This document shows, piece by piece, positions 1-8,157 of a stretch of DNA of 64,000 nucleotides. The position numbers and the translations under genes are program-made. The notes under the pieces were generated by a model, which was not told where the DNA came from, did no database searches, and was given only the letters and a program-made list of their open reading frames with translations. The stretch is from positions 1 through 64,000 of the forward strand of contig NZ_BJXA01000007.1 of the NCBI RefSeq assembly GCF_007990755.1, given 5' to 3'. How positions within the stretch are numbered: position 1 is the first letter of the stretch; every line of letters starts with the position of its first letter. The DNA comes from Nocardia ninae NBRC 108245 (GTDB taxonomy: Bacteria > Actinomycetota > Actinomycetes > Mycobacteriales > Mycobacteriaceae).

Positions 1-239
1 CCCGCCACCGCCTCGGCCGGAAGTCGCTGCCGCAACGCCGCCGCCGCGGCCGCGGGCGCCATCGCGTGCGCGCGGACCTGCTCGGTCGCCGTGCCGTCCG
101 GCCCGATGACCAGCACGTCTGCCCGGTGCCGGAATTTCGACGCGCTCAATACGCTGCCCAACGGGTCGGGCAGCGCGGCGAGGGGGGCGTCGTGCCAGAG
201 CAGCAACCCGGAGCCCGGCGACCACAGACCGTGCAGCAT
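1..239 (-). CDS. DEAD/DEAH-box (SNF2-type) helicase, N-terminal fragment
   Basis: The minus strand reads from an ATG at 239 off the left edge of the window, giving 79 codons with no stop. The protein begins MLHGLWSPGSG and continues LLLWHDAPLAALPD. This opening is what I remember from the N-terminus of actinobacterial HelZ-type SNF2 helicases (M. tuberculosis Rv2101). Those proteins are about 1000 residues long and carry their ATPase motifs much further downstream, so no Walker motif can be checked here. Upstream in-frame codons offer no better start: the ATG six bases further upstream runs into TGA. No strong ribosome binding site is visible. It is divergent from the gene at 355. The family call rests only on the first 25 or so residues. 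Confidence 0.55.
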   Translation of the reverse strand, partial: MLHGLWSPGSGLLLWHDAPLAALPDPLGSVLSASKFRHRADVLVIGPDGTATEQVRAHAMAPAAAAAALRQRLPAEAVA

Positions 240-354
240 CAGCCCATCCAAGCAGGTGGGTCCGACACCGGCGCACCCACCGCGATCGCGCCGGTCTGGC
301 TTTCTGCGGCGCGGCGGAACATACTTGGATATCCGCTGGTCAACGGAGGCAATC

Positions 355-717
355 ATGACGATTCTGCTCCAGGTTCTCGAGCAGAGCTTCACGCCGACGA
401 CGCCGTGGGAGCGGCGCAAATTCACCTTCATCAACGCCGAGAAGATGGTCGGCATGCGGCTCGACGGTCAGTCCGGCGTGTGGCTGGACCTGTCCCGCCC
501 CGGTGAATCACAGCGCCTGGCCCGAACCCTCGACCCGCACGAGGCCATCACCTTCCTGCTCGCCACCTTCGCCAAGCTCGCCGAGTGCGAGGAGCGCGGC
601 GGCTCGTGGCTGATCGGGCACGACGGTGCCAACGCCGAGTCGATTTCGGCCACCCGGTTCCCACCGCGGGCAAGCGAGGTCGCCGACGACGACCTGCTCG
701 CCCGCGCCTGGTTGTGA
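355..717 (+). CDS. Conserved hypothetical protein, 120 aa
   Basis: This is a small soluble protein starting MTILLQVLEQSF. I do not recognise a family. It has no signal peptide, membrane segment or cysteine cluster that would suggest secretion or metal binding. The reading frame is open much further upstream, but the ATG at 355 follows GGAGG (346-350) at good spacing, and the upstream part would overlap the divergent helicase start, so 355 is the right start. A Trp-rich middle part (SGVWLDLSRPGE) is followed by a predicted helix (HEAITFLLATFAKLAEC). It is divergent from the helicase gene and stands alone before the lipoprotein gene at 798. Confidence 0.6.
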   Translation: MTILLQVLEQSFTPTTPWERRKFTFINAEKMVGMRLDGQSGVWLDLSRPGESQRLARTLDPHEAITFLLATFAKLAECEERGGSWLIGHDGANAESISATRFPPRASEVADDDLLARAWL

Positions 718-797
718 GGGTTGTTCTGCGCCGTTCCTGACAACTGCTCTCGCTACGGGTTCTACGAATGTCGGTCCATCCGTGTACAGCTGGCGCC

Positions 798-1496
798 ATG
801 GACCTTCGGCGTTGGCTGCTCGGCGCGCTCGTCGTGCTGTTCACCGTCGGCTGCGACCAGCTCGGCGTGGCGCCGGTGGCACCCGCGCCCGGCAGTCCGC
901 CGCGGGTGGAGTTGGAGCAGCTGCTCGCCGCCGTGCGGGTAGTGCCGGACCGGCCGCATCCCGGCGGCTACGACCGTGGCTGCAAGCCGGGACAGGGCTG
1001 CGTATTCGGGCCCGCCTGGACCGATGACAACGACGCCCCCGGCGGGCACGACGGCTGCGACACCCGCAACAACGTGCTCGCGGTGCAGCTCACCGAGGTG
1101 CGTTTCCGGCCGGGCACCCGCGACTGCGTGGTCGTCGGCGGCCTCTTGCACGACCCGTACACCGGCAAGCAGATCCGCTTCGACAAGGCCGACGCCAACG
1201 ACGTGCAGATCGACCACGTGTACTCGCTGGCCGCCGCCTGGGATCTCGGTGCCGCCCACTGGCCGCTCGAGCGCCGCGTCCGCTTCGCCAACGACGTCGA
1301 GGTCAACCTGCTCGCCACCGAGGGGCGCACCAACCAGGCCAAGGGCGACAAGACGCCCGCCGAGTGGCTGCCGCCGGCGCGCGCCAATCACTGCTTCTAC
1401 GCGGGCAAGTACCTCGCCGCGGCCGCGCGCTACGACCTACCGTTGACCGCGGCCGACAACATCGCGTTGCAGGGTGTCGCGCGGACCTGTCCCTGA
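798..1496 (+). CDS. Secreted HNH-family (DUF1524-like) nuclease, putative lipoprotein
   Basis: The product has 232 residues. The N-terminus is a short Arg-rich segment and a hydrophobic core ending T-V-G-C at Cys19, which fits a lipobox, so the protein is probably anchored on the outside of the membrane. The C-terminal half carries the His-Asn pattern of the DUF1524/HNH group: I-D-H140 followed by SLAAAWDLGA, A-N165-D with N170-L-L, then T-N179-Q-A-K-G-D-K and the W-L-P-P ending. These are the positions expected for metal and phosphate binding in secreted nucleases of this group. The ATG at 798 is chosen because it begins the signal sequence. The longer in-frame start at 768 would put ten polar residues before it. 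It converges with sseB, with 2 bp between stops. Confidence 0.75.
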   Translation: MDLRRWLLGALVVLFTVGCDQLGVAPVAPAPGSPPRVELEQLLAAVRVVPDRPHPGGYDRGCKPGQGCVFGPAWTDDNDAPGGHDGCDTRNNVLAVQLTEVRFRPGTRDCVVVGGLLHDPYTGKQIRFDKADANDVQIDHVYSLAAAWDLGAAHWPLERRVRFANDVEVNLLATEGRTNQAKGDKTPAEWLPPARANHCFYAGKYLAAAARYDLPLTAADNIALQGVARTCP

Positions 1497-1498
1497 GC

Positions 1499-2353
1499 TC
1501 AGCTGCCGGTCGCGACGGGCCGCTTCGGGTCGTTCGACCATTGCGACCAGGAACCCGGGTACAGCGCCGCGTCGATGCCGATCACGGCCAGCGCCGCCAC
1601 CTGGTGAGCCGCGGTGACGCCGGAGCCGCAGTACACCGCGACCGGTTCGGCGGTGAATCCGGCGAAGCGGTCACGTAATTCGGCCGGGTCGCGGAAATGT
1701 CCGTTGGCATCCAGGTTTTCGGCAGTGGGGGCGCTGATGGCGCCGGGGATGTGGCCCGCGCGCGGATCGATCGGCTCGACCTCGCCGCGGTAGCGCTCGC
1801 CCGCGCGGGCGTCGAGCAGGACGCCGCGCCAGCGGGCGGCCGCGTCGGCATCGATGACCTTCAGGTGACCCGGGCTGAGCTCGACATCGCCGGGTTCGGG
1901 GTCGGGTTCGGTGCCGGTGGCGAGTTCGCCGCCGACGTTGGTCCAGCCGGGCAGTCCGCCGTCGAGGATGCGCACGTCGGCGATGCCCGCCCAGCGCAGC
2001 AGCCACCAGGCGCGGGCGGCCGCCATGCCGCCGGTCGCGTCGTAGACGACCACCGGATCGTCCTGGCAAATGCCCCAGCTGCGCGCACACTTCTGCAGCT
2101 GCCCGATATCCGGCAGCGGGTGCCTGCCGCGGGTCGGCGACGGCGGCGCGGCCAGCTCGGTTTCCATGTCGACGAACACCGCGCCGGGGATGTGGCCGTT
2201 CAGATAATGTTGCGGGCCGTCCGGGTCGCCCAGCGCCCATCGGACATCCAGCAGGCGAACCCGCTTGTCCGACAACACTTCCCGAAGCTCTTTCGGCGAG
2301 ATCAGTACCGCGCTCAACCCAGCTCCTAGTCCAGTAATCGCACCCTCGCGCAC
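1499..2353 (-). CDS. sseB: Thiosulfate/3-mercaptopyruvate sulfurtransferase (SseB type)
   Basis: A 284-residue, two-domain rhodanese. The N-terminal domain (about 15-135) has L-D-V-R-W, G-H-I-P-G-A and D-G-G-L-P-G-W. The C-terminal catalytic domain (about 160-284) has L-L-D-A-R and the active-site loop C242-G-S-G-V-T-A, ending Y-P-G-S-W-S-Q-W as in actinobacterial SseB proteins. The enzyme would move sulfane sulfur from thiosulfate or 3-mercaptopyruvate to a thiophilic acceptor through a Cys242 persulfide. The first 15 or so residues look poorly conserved, so the true start could be a few codons downstream. It contrasts with the second rhodanese of this window at 40228, which lacks the catalytic Cys. 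Confidence 0.88.
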   Translation of the reverse strand: MREGAITGLGAGLSAVLISPKELREVLSDKRVRLLDVRWALGDPDGPQHYLNGHIPGAVFVDMETELAAPPSPTRGRHPLPDIGQLQKCARSWGICQDDPVVVYDATGGMAAARAWWLLRWAGIADVRILDGGLPGWTNVGGELATGTEPDPEPGDVELSPGHLKVIDADAAARWRGVLLDARAGERYRGEVEPIDPRAGHIPGAISAPTAENLDANGHFRDPAELRDRFAGFTAEPVAVYCGSGVTAAHQVAALAVIGIDAALYPGSWSQWSNDPKRPVATGS

Positions 2354-2449
2354 CGAATACCCCTCAGACTACGCATCTGAACTGGGCAATGTGGCTGCAC
2401 CCCAGCGCTACTCGCCGGTAGGACGGGACGATTACGGCGTGTCGTCGTA

Positions 2450-2494
2450 GGCCCTGTGCCGGAGTCCGGCCGGATGGGACTCCGACACAGGGCC
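2450..2494. promoter_or_regulatory. Long hairpin in the sseB-benE divergent region
   Basis: An 18-bp stem (2450-2467 with 2477-2494) has a single C-A mismatch and a 9-nt loop. It begins GGCCCTGTGCCGGAG and returns as CTCCGACACAGGGCC. It lies between the divergent starts of sseB (2353) and benE (2579), where a terminator would have no gene to end. It may sit in the benE 5' leader as an attenuator, or end a short unannotated transcript. No T-run follows on either strand. Confidence 0.5.
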
Positions 2495-2578
2495 CGGTGG
2501 CGACCGTTCGGCAATTCGGTCCAGTTTCGGCCGACTGGCCCGTGACGGAGCAGTCCAGTTACCGGCAGGATCGCCACA

Positions 2579-3802
2579 ATGTCGAACCTTTCCCCGACCA
2601 CCGAGGCACCCGCCGAGCTGGACAAAGAGCCTCTGGCCCCGAAGGTGGGTCTCGCCCAGCCGCTGGGTGCCGGCGCGGTCACCGCACTGGTGGGTTTCAC
2701 CAGCGCGTTCGCCGTGGTGCTAAGCGGACTGACCGCGGTAGGTGCGAATGCGGCACAGGCGGCGTCGGGGCTGTTCGCGGTCTGCGTGACGCAGGCGATC
2801 GGCATGATGCTGTTGAGCTACCGGTATCGGATGCCGATCACGCTGGCCTGGTCCACGCCCGGCGCCGCGCTACTGGCGAGCACGGGTGCGGTCGTCGGCG
2901 GCTGGCCCGCCGCAGTCGGCGCGTTCGTGATCGCTGGGGTGTTGATCGTGATCACCGGCCTGTGGCAGCGACTGGGGAATCTGGTCGCCGCGATCCCGGT
3001 GGAGATCGCGCAGGCCATGCTGGCCGGAGTGCTGCTGCCGCTGTGCCTGGCACCGGTGCAAGCGATACGGACCAGTCCGTCGGTGGTGGTTCCGGTGATC
3101 CTGGTGTGGCTGGTGCTGCAACGGGTGGCCAAGCGGTGGGCGGTGATCGCGGCGTTCGCCACGGCGGCGATCGGGTCGGGCATCAGTATCGCGGCGCAGC
3201 ACAAGCATCTCGACTTCGCCGCGATGGTGCCCTCAGTGGAACTGACACTGCCGCACTGGAATTGGCAGGCGATGATCGGTGTGGCGATCCCGCTGTACAT
3301 CGTCACCATGGCGTCGCAGAACATTCCGGGGACCGCGGTCATGAAGTCCTTCGATTACCAGGTCCCGTGGCGGGCGGCCATGACCGTTACCGGTATCGGC
3401 ACCATCGTCGGCGCGCCCGCGGGTGGTCACGCCATCAACCTGGCCGCGATCAGCGCCGCACTCTCGGCTGCGCCCTCGGCCCATCCCGATCCGAAGAAGC
3501 GGTGGACCGCCGCCTTCACCGCGGGCGCTCTCTATCTGGTGCTCGCGCTGGGCTCGGCAGCCCTGGTCACCTTCATCGCCACCGCGCCGAAAGGCGTTCT
3601 GGAAACCGTTGCGGGCCTTGCCTTGCTGGCCACACTCGCCGCCGCGTTGACCGGCGCGCTCGCCTCCGAGAAACACCGCGAAGCAGGCATCGTCACCTTC
3701 CTGATCGCCGCGTCCGGTGTCGGGTTCCTCGGGGTCGGCGCCGCTTTCTGGGCTCTAATCGCAGGCTTGGTAGTTCGTAAGGTCCTCAGTCACCGCGCCT
3801 GA
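2579..3802 (+). CDS. benE: BenE-type benzoate/proton symporter
   Basis: A 407-residue polytopic membrane protein with about 11-12 hydrophobic segments after a 25-residue polar N-terminus. The opening region (LGAGAVTALVGFTSAFAVVL), the W-S-T-P-G-A-A-L-L segment after the Y-R-M-P-I-T-L-A motif, and the N-I-P-G-T-A and G-G-H-A-I-N-L-A-A-I motifs match the BenE family, which imports benzoate with protons. No benzoate-degradation genes lie next to it, so substrate identity is inferred from family only. The neighbouring NCS2 permease faces it from the other side of a 247-bp gap. The start ATG has only a weak GGCAGGA ribosome binding site. Confidence 0.82.
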   Translation: MSNLSPTTEAPAELDKEPLAPKVGLAQPLGAGAVTALVGFTSAFAVVLSGLTAVGANAAQAASGLFAVCVTQAIGMMLLSYRYRMPITLAWSTPGAALLASTGAVVGGWPAAVGAFVIAGVLIVITGLWQRLGNLVAAIPVEIAQAMLAGVLLPLCLAPVQAIRTSPSVVVPVILVWLVLQRVAKRWAVIAAFATAAIGSGISIAAQHKHLDFAAMVPSVELTLPHWNWQAMIGVAIPLYIVTMASQNIPGTAVMKSFDYQVPWRAAMTVTGIGTIVGAPAGGHAINLAAISAALSAAPSAHPDPKKRWTAAFTAGALYLVLALGSAALVTFIATAPKGVLETVAGLALLATLAAALTGALASEKHREAGIVTFLIAASGVGFLGVGAAFWALIAGLVVRKVLSHRA

Positions 3803-4049
3803 CAGTCCGGCACCGCGCCGCCGCGAACCCGGTCCAACCCCGGCCAACCCGCACAGGGCATGACGAATCCCGGCGCGGGTGCCGATCCCACCGGGGTGTG
3901 AACAGCCGAGTGGCGTGTGCGAAGCCGACTGCGGCCAGGGTGCGCCCGAGGCGTAGCCGCCTACCGGGCACGGACCCTCGGCGAGTGGCACGTGGTGGCG
4001 GCAAATGTCGAGAAGGTTCCCCGTGGTGTGCCACTCACGGCGGTCGTCG

Positions 4050-5489
4050 TCAGGCGGGAGCCGGGGAGGGCAAGTCGTGGCGTGGTTCGGCGATGGCCGG
4101 AGGTTCGGCGACGGCCGAGGGGTCGGTGCTGGCCGGGAGTTCAGTGCTGGCATGAGGGGTGGCGGCTGCGGTTTTCCCTCGGGCAAAGACGCCGAGCCGA
4201 GTGTGGTTGAAGAGCACGTTGAGAGTGAATGATGTTGCCGCGCCCAGGGTTATGCCGCTGGTGAGCAGAATCTGGGCAGCAGAAGGAAAGTGGACGAACA
4301 TGTCCTTCGCCATGACCGGCAGCAAGCCGACGCCGATTGCGGTGGCGACGATGGTGGCGTTGACCCGGTCGGCGAGATCCGCTTTACGCAGCGTGTCGAT
4401 GCCGACGATCGCGATGGTCGCGAACAGCACCAGTCCGACCCCGCCGACCACGGGCTCGGGGATCGCAGCAACGATCGCGCCGAAGCGCGGCATCAGCCCG
4501 AGTACCACCAGAATCGCCCCGCTGGTGGCGGTGACGTAGCGGCTGAAGACCCGGGTTGCCGCGACAGCCCCGACATTCTGGTTGAAGATCGTGTCCACGA
4601 ACGAGGTGAACACCCCGCCGAGCACGCCGGACAGCCCGTCGCCGACCAGCCCGCGCGCCAAATCGCCCTTACCGATCGGCTTTCCGGTGATCTCACTGAT
4701 CGCCAGCATGCTCGCCGTCGACTCCGCGAACACCACCGCCATCACCACGCTCATCGCGACCACGCCGGTGATCGGGAACTCCGGCGCGCCGAAGTGGAAC
4801 GGCTTCGGCGGCCCCACCCAGTCGGCCCCCGCGATGCCGTCGGTGTCGACCAGGCCCATCGGGATGGCGATGACAATGCCGACCGCCAAGCCGATCAGCA
4901 CCCCGAGCTGAGCGACCATGCCGCGCCCCAGACACAGGAACCCGACGGCGATCAGGAAGACGACAGCGGCGAGACCGATATGCGATGGCGCGGCGAACGT
5001 GGCCGCCTTCGGATCGTTGCCGATGATCAGCCCACCGGCCACCCCGATCAGCGAGACGCCGACCACGGTGAGCACGGTCCCGGTGACCAGCGGCGGAAAG
5101 AACCGCACCAGACGAGCGAACGGCACCGCCAGCGCCACGCCGACCACACCGCCGATCATCATCGACCCGTACACCGCCTGGAGCCCGTACTCCTTGGCGA
5201 TCAGAATCATCGGATCGAGGCCGATGAAGGTGGCACCGCAGATGATGGGCAGCCGCGCACCCGCGAGCTTGCCGACCCCGAGGCTCTGCACCAGCGTGAT
5301 CACCCCCGCGATCAGCAGATCCGCGCTGATCAGCAGGCCGATAGTCGCCCGGTCGAGCCCGGCGGCCGCCCCGAACACCAGCGGCACCGTGATGCAGCCG
5401 GTGTACATGATCAGCACGTGCTGGATGCCGAAGGTGAGCTGCCGCCCGAACGGCAACCTGCTATCGACGGGATGAGTTCCCTCTGCCAT
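4050..5489 (-). CDS. NCS2-family purine (xanthine/urate-type) permease
   Basis: A 479-residue polytopic protein with about 14 hydrophobic spans and a Pro/Ala/Ser-rich cytoplasmic tail (last 45 residues). Hallmarks of nucleobase-cation symporter family 2 are visible: the Q-H pair in the first span (Q23-H24), the conserved Glu in span 8 (E256), and the signature Q304-N305-x-G-x-x-x-x-T-x-x-x-S-R in span 10. In characterised members Gln-Asn at this site goes with xanthine or urate transport rather than uracil, so a purine is the more likely substrate. No purine-degradation genes are adjacent. The gap between its stop and benE (3803-4049) holds nothing recognisable. Confidence 0.85.
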   Translation of the reverse strand: MAEGTHPVDSRLPFGRQLTFGIQHVLIMYTGCITVPLVFGAAAGLDRATIGLLISADLLIAGVITLVQSLGVGKLAGARLPIICGATFIGLDPMILIAKEYGLQAVYGSMMIGGVVGVALAVPFARLVRFFPPLVTGTVLTVVGVSLIGVAGGLIIGNDPKAATFAAPSHIGLAAVVFLIAVGFLCLGRGMVAQLGVLIGLAVGIVIAIPMGLVDTDGIAGADWVGPPKPFHFGAPEFPITGVVAMSVVMAVVFAESTASMLAISEITGKPIGKGDLARGLVGDGLSGVLGGVFTSFVDTIFNQNVGAVAATRVFSRYVTATSGAILVVLGLMPRFGAIVAAIPEPVVGGVGLVLFATIAIVGIDTLRKADLADRVNATIVATAIGVGLLPVMAKDMFVHFPSAAQILLTSGITLGAATSFTLNVLFNHTRLGVFARGKTAAATPHASTELPASTDPSAVAEPPAIAEPRHDLPSPAPA

Positions 5490-5572
5490 ACCTATAGAAC
5501 TAGCCGGTCTTCTTTACGTCGAGCGCCCCCAATGTTTCCCCCGCGTGACATCACACCTGGACGCTCGCCGAC

Positions 5573-6379
5573 TCAACCTTGCAGGGCGGCTTGGAAGCGG
5601 CGCATGCCGTCGAGCCAGCGGTCGTAGTCGGTGCCCTTGTGGCGGTACATCTTCAGTACCTCGGGGTGCGGCAAGATCAGGAAGTGCTCGGCCGCGACGC
5701 CGGCGACGATGATTTCGGCGACCTGGTCCGGGGAGAGCACCGCCCCAGCGGTTTTCACGGCCTTAACGGCGAGTTCGGCATCGGCGGCGTGCTCCCCGGG
5801 GACGAAGCCGGTGTGCAGGAGTTGGGTGTCCACGCCCATCGGGCAGACGCAGCTCACCCGAATGCCCTTGTCGCCGTAGGTGACCGAGAGCCACTCGGCG
5901 AATCCGACGGCGGCGTGCTTGGACACCGAGTAGGGCGCGGAGCCGAGCTGGGTGAGCAATCCCGCCGCCGACGCGGTGGACACGAAGTAACCGGTCCCGC
6001 GCGCCAGCCAGCCCGGCACCAGCAGTCGCGCGGCGCGGACATGGGCGAGCACATTGACCTCTAGCGCCGCCGACCACTGTGCGTCGGTGCTGTCCAGCCC
6101 CGCACCACCGGCGATGCCCGCATTCGCGAAATAGAGGTCTACCGGGCCGAATTCGGCCTCGGCGCGATCGATCAGCCCGCGGATCACCTGGTCGTCGGCG
6201 ACGTCCCCGCCGACCGCGACCGCGGCGGCACCGAGGGACTCGGCGACCTGGGTCGCCGCGTCGGCATCGAGGTCGGCGAGCACCACCCGCGCTCCGTCGG
6301 CAACCAACCTGCGCGCCAAGGCCGCACCGATTCCCGCACCGGCCCCCGTGACGATCGCAACCTTGCCCGAAATCTCCAT
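5573..6379 (-). CDS. Short-chain dehydrogenase/reductase (SDR)
   Basis: A 268-residue classical SDR. The Rossmann motif T-G-A-G-A-G-I-G is at 11-18, with D36-L-D following strand 2, which favours NAD(H) over NADP(H). N-A-G occurs near 86-88, the catalytic Ser is at about 137, and the Y150-x-x-x-K154 pair is present. The C-terminal part contains P-H-P-E-V-L-K-M-Y and R-W-L-D-G-M-R-R-F, common in mycobacterial SDRs of unknown substrate. It lies 39 bp downstream of the Lrp gene on the same strand and could be cotranscribed with it, but its substrate cannot be told from sequence. Confidence 0.85.
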   Translation of the reverse strand: MEISGKVAIVTGAGAGIGAALARRLVADGARVVLADLDADAATQVAESLGAAAVAVGGDVADDQVIRGLIDRAEAEFGPVDLYFANAGIAGGAGLDSTDAQWSAALEVNVLAHVRAARLLVPGWLARGTGYFVSTASAAGLLTQLGSAPYSVSKHAAVGFAEWLSVTYGDKGIRVSCVCPMGVDTQLLHTGFVPGEHAADAELAVKAVKTAGAVLSPDQVAEIIVAGVAAEHFLILPHPEVLKMYRHKGTDYDRWLDGMRRFQAALQG

Positions 6380-6418
6380 TCCCGCACCCTAGCGGGGGTC
6401 ACACCGGCCCGCGTGCGG

Positions 6419-6910
6419 TTAGTTACCGCGCGATAGTCGATGCAGCAGCGGCGCGGTGCGCGGGCCGACCAGCTCACGCATCACCAACGCCATATTGGTG
6501 CGCTCCACGCCGGGAATCTTCAATATCTGCCCGGCGATTCGGTACAGGTCATCGGCGTCCCTGGCGACCACCCGCACCGTCAGATCGGTGAGCCCGGTCA
6601 TGCCGCACACCTCGGTCACCTCGGGCACCTCGGCGAGTTCGTCTACGACGGAGTCCAATTGGTGCTGATCGACGACCACCGCGACGAACGCGGCCAGCGG
6701 ATAGCCCAGTGCGCGCGGCTGCACCCGGCGCTCGAAACTGCCGAGCACACCGCCCGCCTCCCAGCGCGACAACCGGGCCTGCACGGTGTTGCGCGACAGT
6801 CCGAGTCGCGCGGCCAGTTCGACGCCGGTGGCTCTCGGGTTGGCGACCAGTTCCAGCAAGAGTCTGGCGTCGGTGGCGTCCAAGGTCACGTCGACGTTTT
6901 CTCTGGTCAT
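6419..6910 (-). CDS. Lrp/AsnC-family regulator, probable regulator of the adjacent bkd operon
   Basis: A 163-residue protein with an N-terminal winged helix (L-D-A-T-D-A-R-L-L-L, then G-L-S-R-N-T-V-Q-A-R as recognition helix) and a C-terminal RAM ligand-binding domain (about 70-150). The frame stays open for 36 codons upstream, but that part crosses the promoter region and is not Lrp-like. The ATG at 6910 starts right before the domain. It is transcribed away from the branched-chain dehydrogenase operon, the layout of BkdR-type regulators that sense branched-chain amino acids. The shared 134-bp region carries a repeated GCATTAT element. Confidence 0.85.
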   Translation of the reverse strand: MTRENVDVTLDATDARLLLELVANPRATGVELAARLGLSRNTVQARLSRWEAGGVLGSFERRVQPRALGYPLAAFVAVVVDQHQLDSVVDELAEVPEVTEVCGMTGLTDLTVRVVARDADDLYRIAGQILKIPGVERTNMALVMRELVGPRTAPLLHRLSRGN

Positions 6911-6948
6911 ACGACGCAGTATGACATCGGCGCGCCGGTAAGAATTGA

Positions 6949-6994
6949 GCATTATGCGTATTCGCGTGTCGATCACTTGCGCACATCGCATTAT
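6949..6994. repeat. Direct repeat GCATTAT in the lrp-bkd divergent promoter region
   Basis: GCATTATGCG at 6949-6958 and GCATTATCG at 6988-6996 are 39 bp apart, close to four helical turns. They sit in the only AT-richer part of the intergenic region between the Lrp-type regulator and bkdA. Lrp proteins often bind as oligomers to phased, AT-rich sites, so these are candidate operators. The evidence is position and repetition only. Confidence 0.4.
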
Positions 6995-7044
6995 CGTGGA
7001 TGCTGTGAGGTAGAGCACACCTGCCTGATGAGGAGGCGGTCACG

Positions 7045-8157
7045 ATGCCAGACAAGATCGAGTACCCGGTTCAATTGGTCCAGCCCGACGGTCGCCGTGT
7101 GCTCGATCGAGAGCACGCCGCATTGGTCGCCGACGTCGGGCCCGAACAGCTACGTGCGCTCTATCTGGACATGGTGGTCACCCGCCGCATCGACACCGAG
7201 GCGACCGCTTTGCAGCGGCAGGGGCAGCTCGGCCTGTGGGCCCCGCTACTGGGCCAAGAGGCCACTCAGGTCGGATCCGCGCACGCCCTGCACCCGGACG
7301 ACTATGCGTTCTGTAGTTACCGCGAGGCCGCCGTCGCCTACTGCTGCGGCGTGCACCCCACCGAGATCACCCGGATGTGGCGCGGCGTCGCGCATTCGTG
7401 CTGGGATCCGAACGCGGTCAACATGACCAACCCGAACATCATCGTCGGCTCGCAGGGCCTGCACGCCACCGGCTATGCCTACGCCGCGCACCTGGACGGC
7501 GCCGAGATCGCGACCATCGCCTACTTCGGCGACGGCGCGAGCAGCCAGGGCGACATCGCCGAGGCGCTCGGTTTCGCCGCGAGCTGGAGCGCGCCGGTGG
7601 TGTTCCTGTGCCAGAACAACCACTGGGCGATCAGCGAGCCGGTCCGGGTGCAGAGTCAGACGCCGATCGTGCGGCGGTCCTACGGCTACGGCATCCCCGG
7701 CGTCCAGGTCGACGGCAATGACGTGCTCGCGGTGCTCGCCGTGACGCGGCAGGCGGTGGCGCGCGCCCGCTCCGGTGGCGGGCCGTCGTTCATCGAGGCG
7801 CTCACCTACCGCATGGGCCCGCACACCACCGCCGACGATCCCACCCGCTACCGCTCGTCCGCGGAGACCGAGGAGTGGGCCCGCCGCGATCCGATCGACC
7901 GGCTCCGCAGGCTGCTGGAGCGTGAGTCGCTGTTCGACTACCCGTTCCAGCGCGAGGTCGCCGAACGGGCCGACGAGGTCGCCCGGCAGGTGCGCACCTC
8001 CACCATCGAGATGCCGAACCCCGGTCCGATGGACCTGTTCGAGCATGTCTATGCCACCCCGCATGCGCTCATCACCGAGGAGCGACGGGAGTACGCGCAG
8101 TACTTGGCTGGCGATCCCAGCGAGGCTGCCGCGAGACCGGAAGGAGTCCCTTCGTGA
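7045..8157 (+). CDS. bkdA: Branched-chain 2-oxoacid dehydrogenase E1, alpha subunit
   Basis: A 370-residue thiamine-diphosphate-dependent E1 alpha subunit. The diphosphate-binding motif runs from G162-D163-G164 to N191-N192, and the phosphorylation-loop-like region contains Y-R-M-G-P-H-T. With the beta subunit it decarboxylates 2-oxo acids from valine, leucine and isoleucine (or pyruvate) and passes the acyl group to E2 lipoate. The ATG follows GAGGAGG at ideal spacing. Substrate preference for branched chains is inferred from the divergent Lrp gene and from resemblance to M. tuberculosis Rv2497c. A pyruvate dehydrogenase role cannot be excluded from sequence. It overlaps the next gene by GTGA. 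Confidence 0.87.
   Translation: MPDKIEYPVQLVQPDGRRVLDREHAALVADVGPEQLRALYLDMVVTRRIDTEATALQRQGQLGLWAPLLGQEATQVGSAHALHPDDYAFCSYREAAVAYCCGVHPTEITRMWRGVAHSCWDPNAVNMTNPNIIVGSQGLHATGYAYAAHLDGAEIATIAYFGDGASSQGDIAEALGFAASWSAPVVFLCQNNHWAISEPVRVQSQTPIVRRSYGYGIPGVQVDGNDVLAVLAVTRQAVARARSGGGPSFIEALTYRMGPHTTADDPTRYRSSAETEEWARRDPIDRLRRLLERESLFDYPFQREVAERADEVARQVRTSTIEMPNPGPMDLFEHVYATPHALITEERREYAQYLAGDPSEAAARPEGVPS

Noticed and set aside
4290-5627. A 445-codon plus-strand frame opposite the NCS2 permease
   Set aside because: The composition is dominated by Arg, His, Asp and Gln with no domain; the permease on the other strand has full family motifs.
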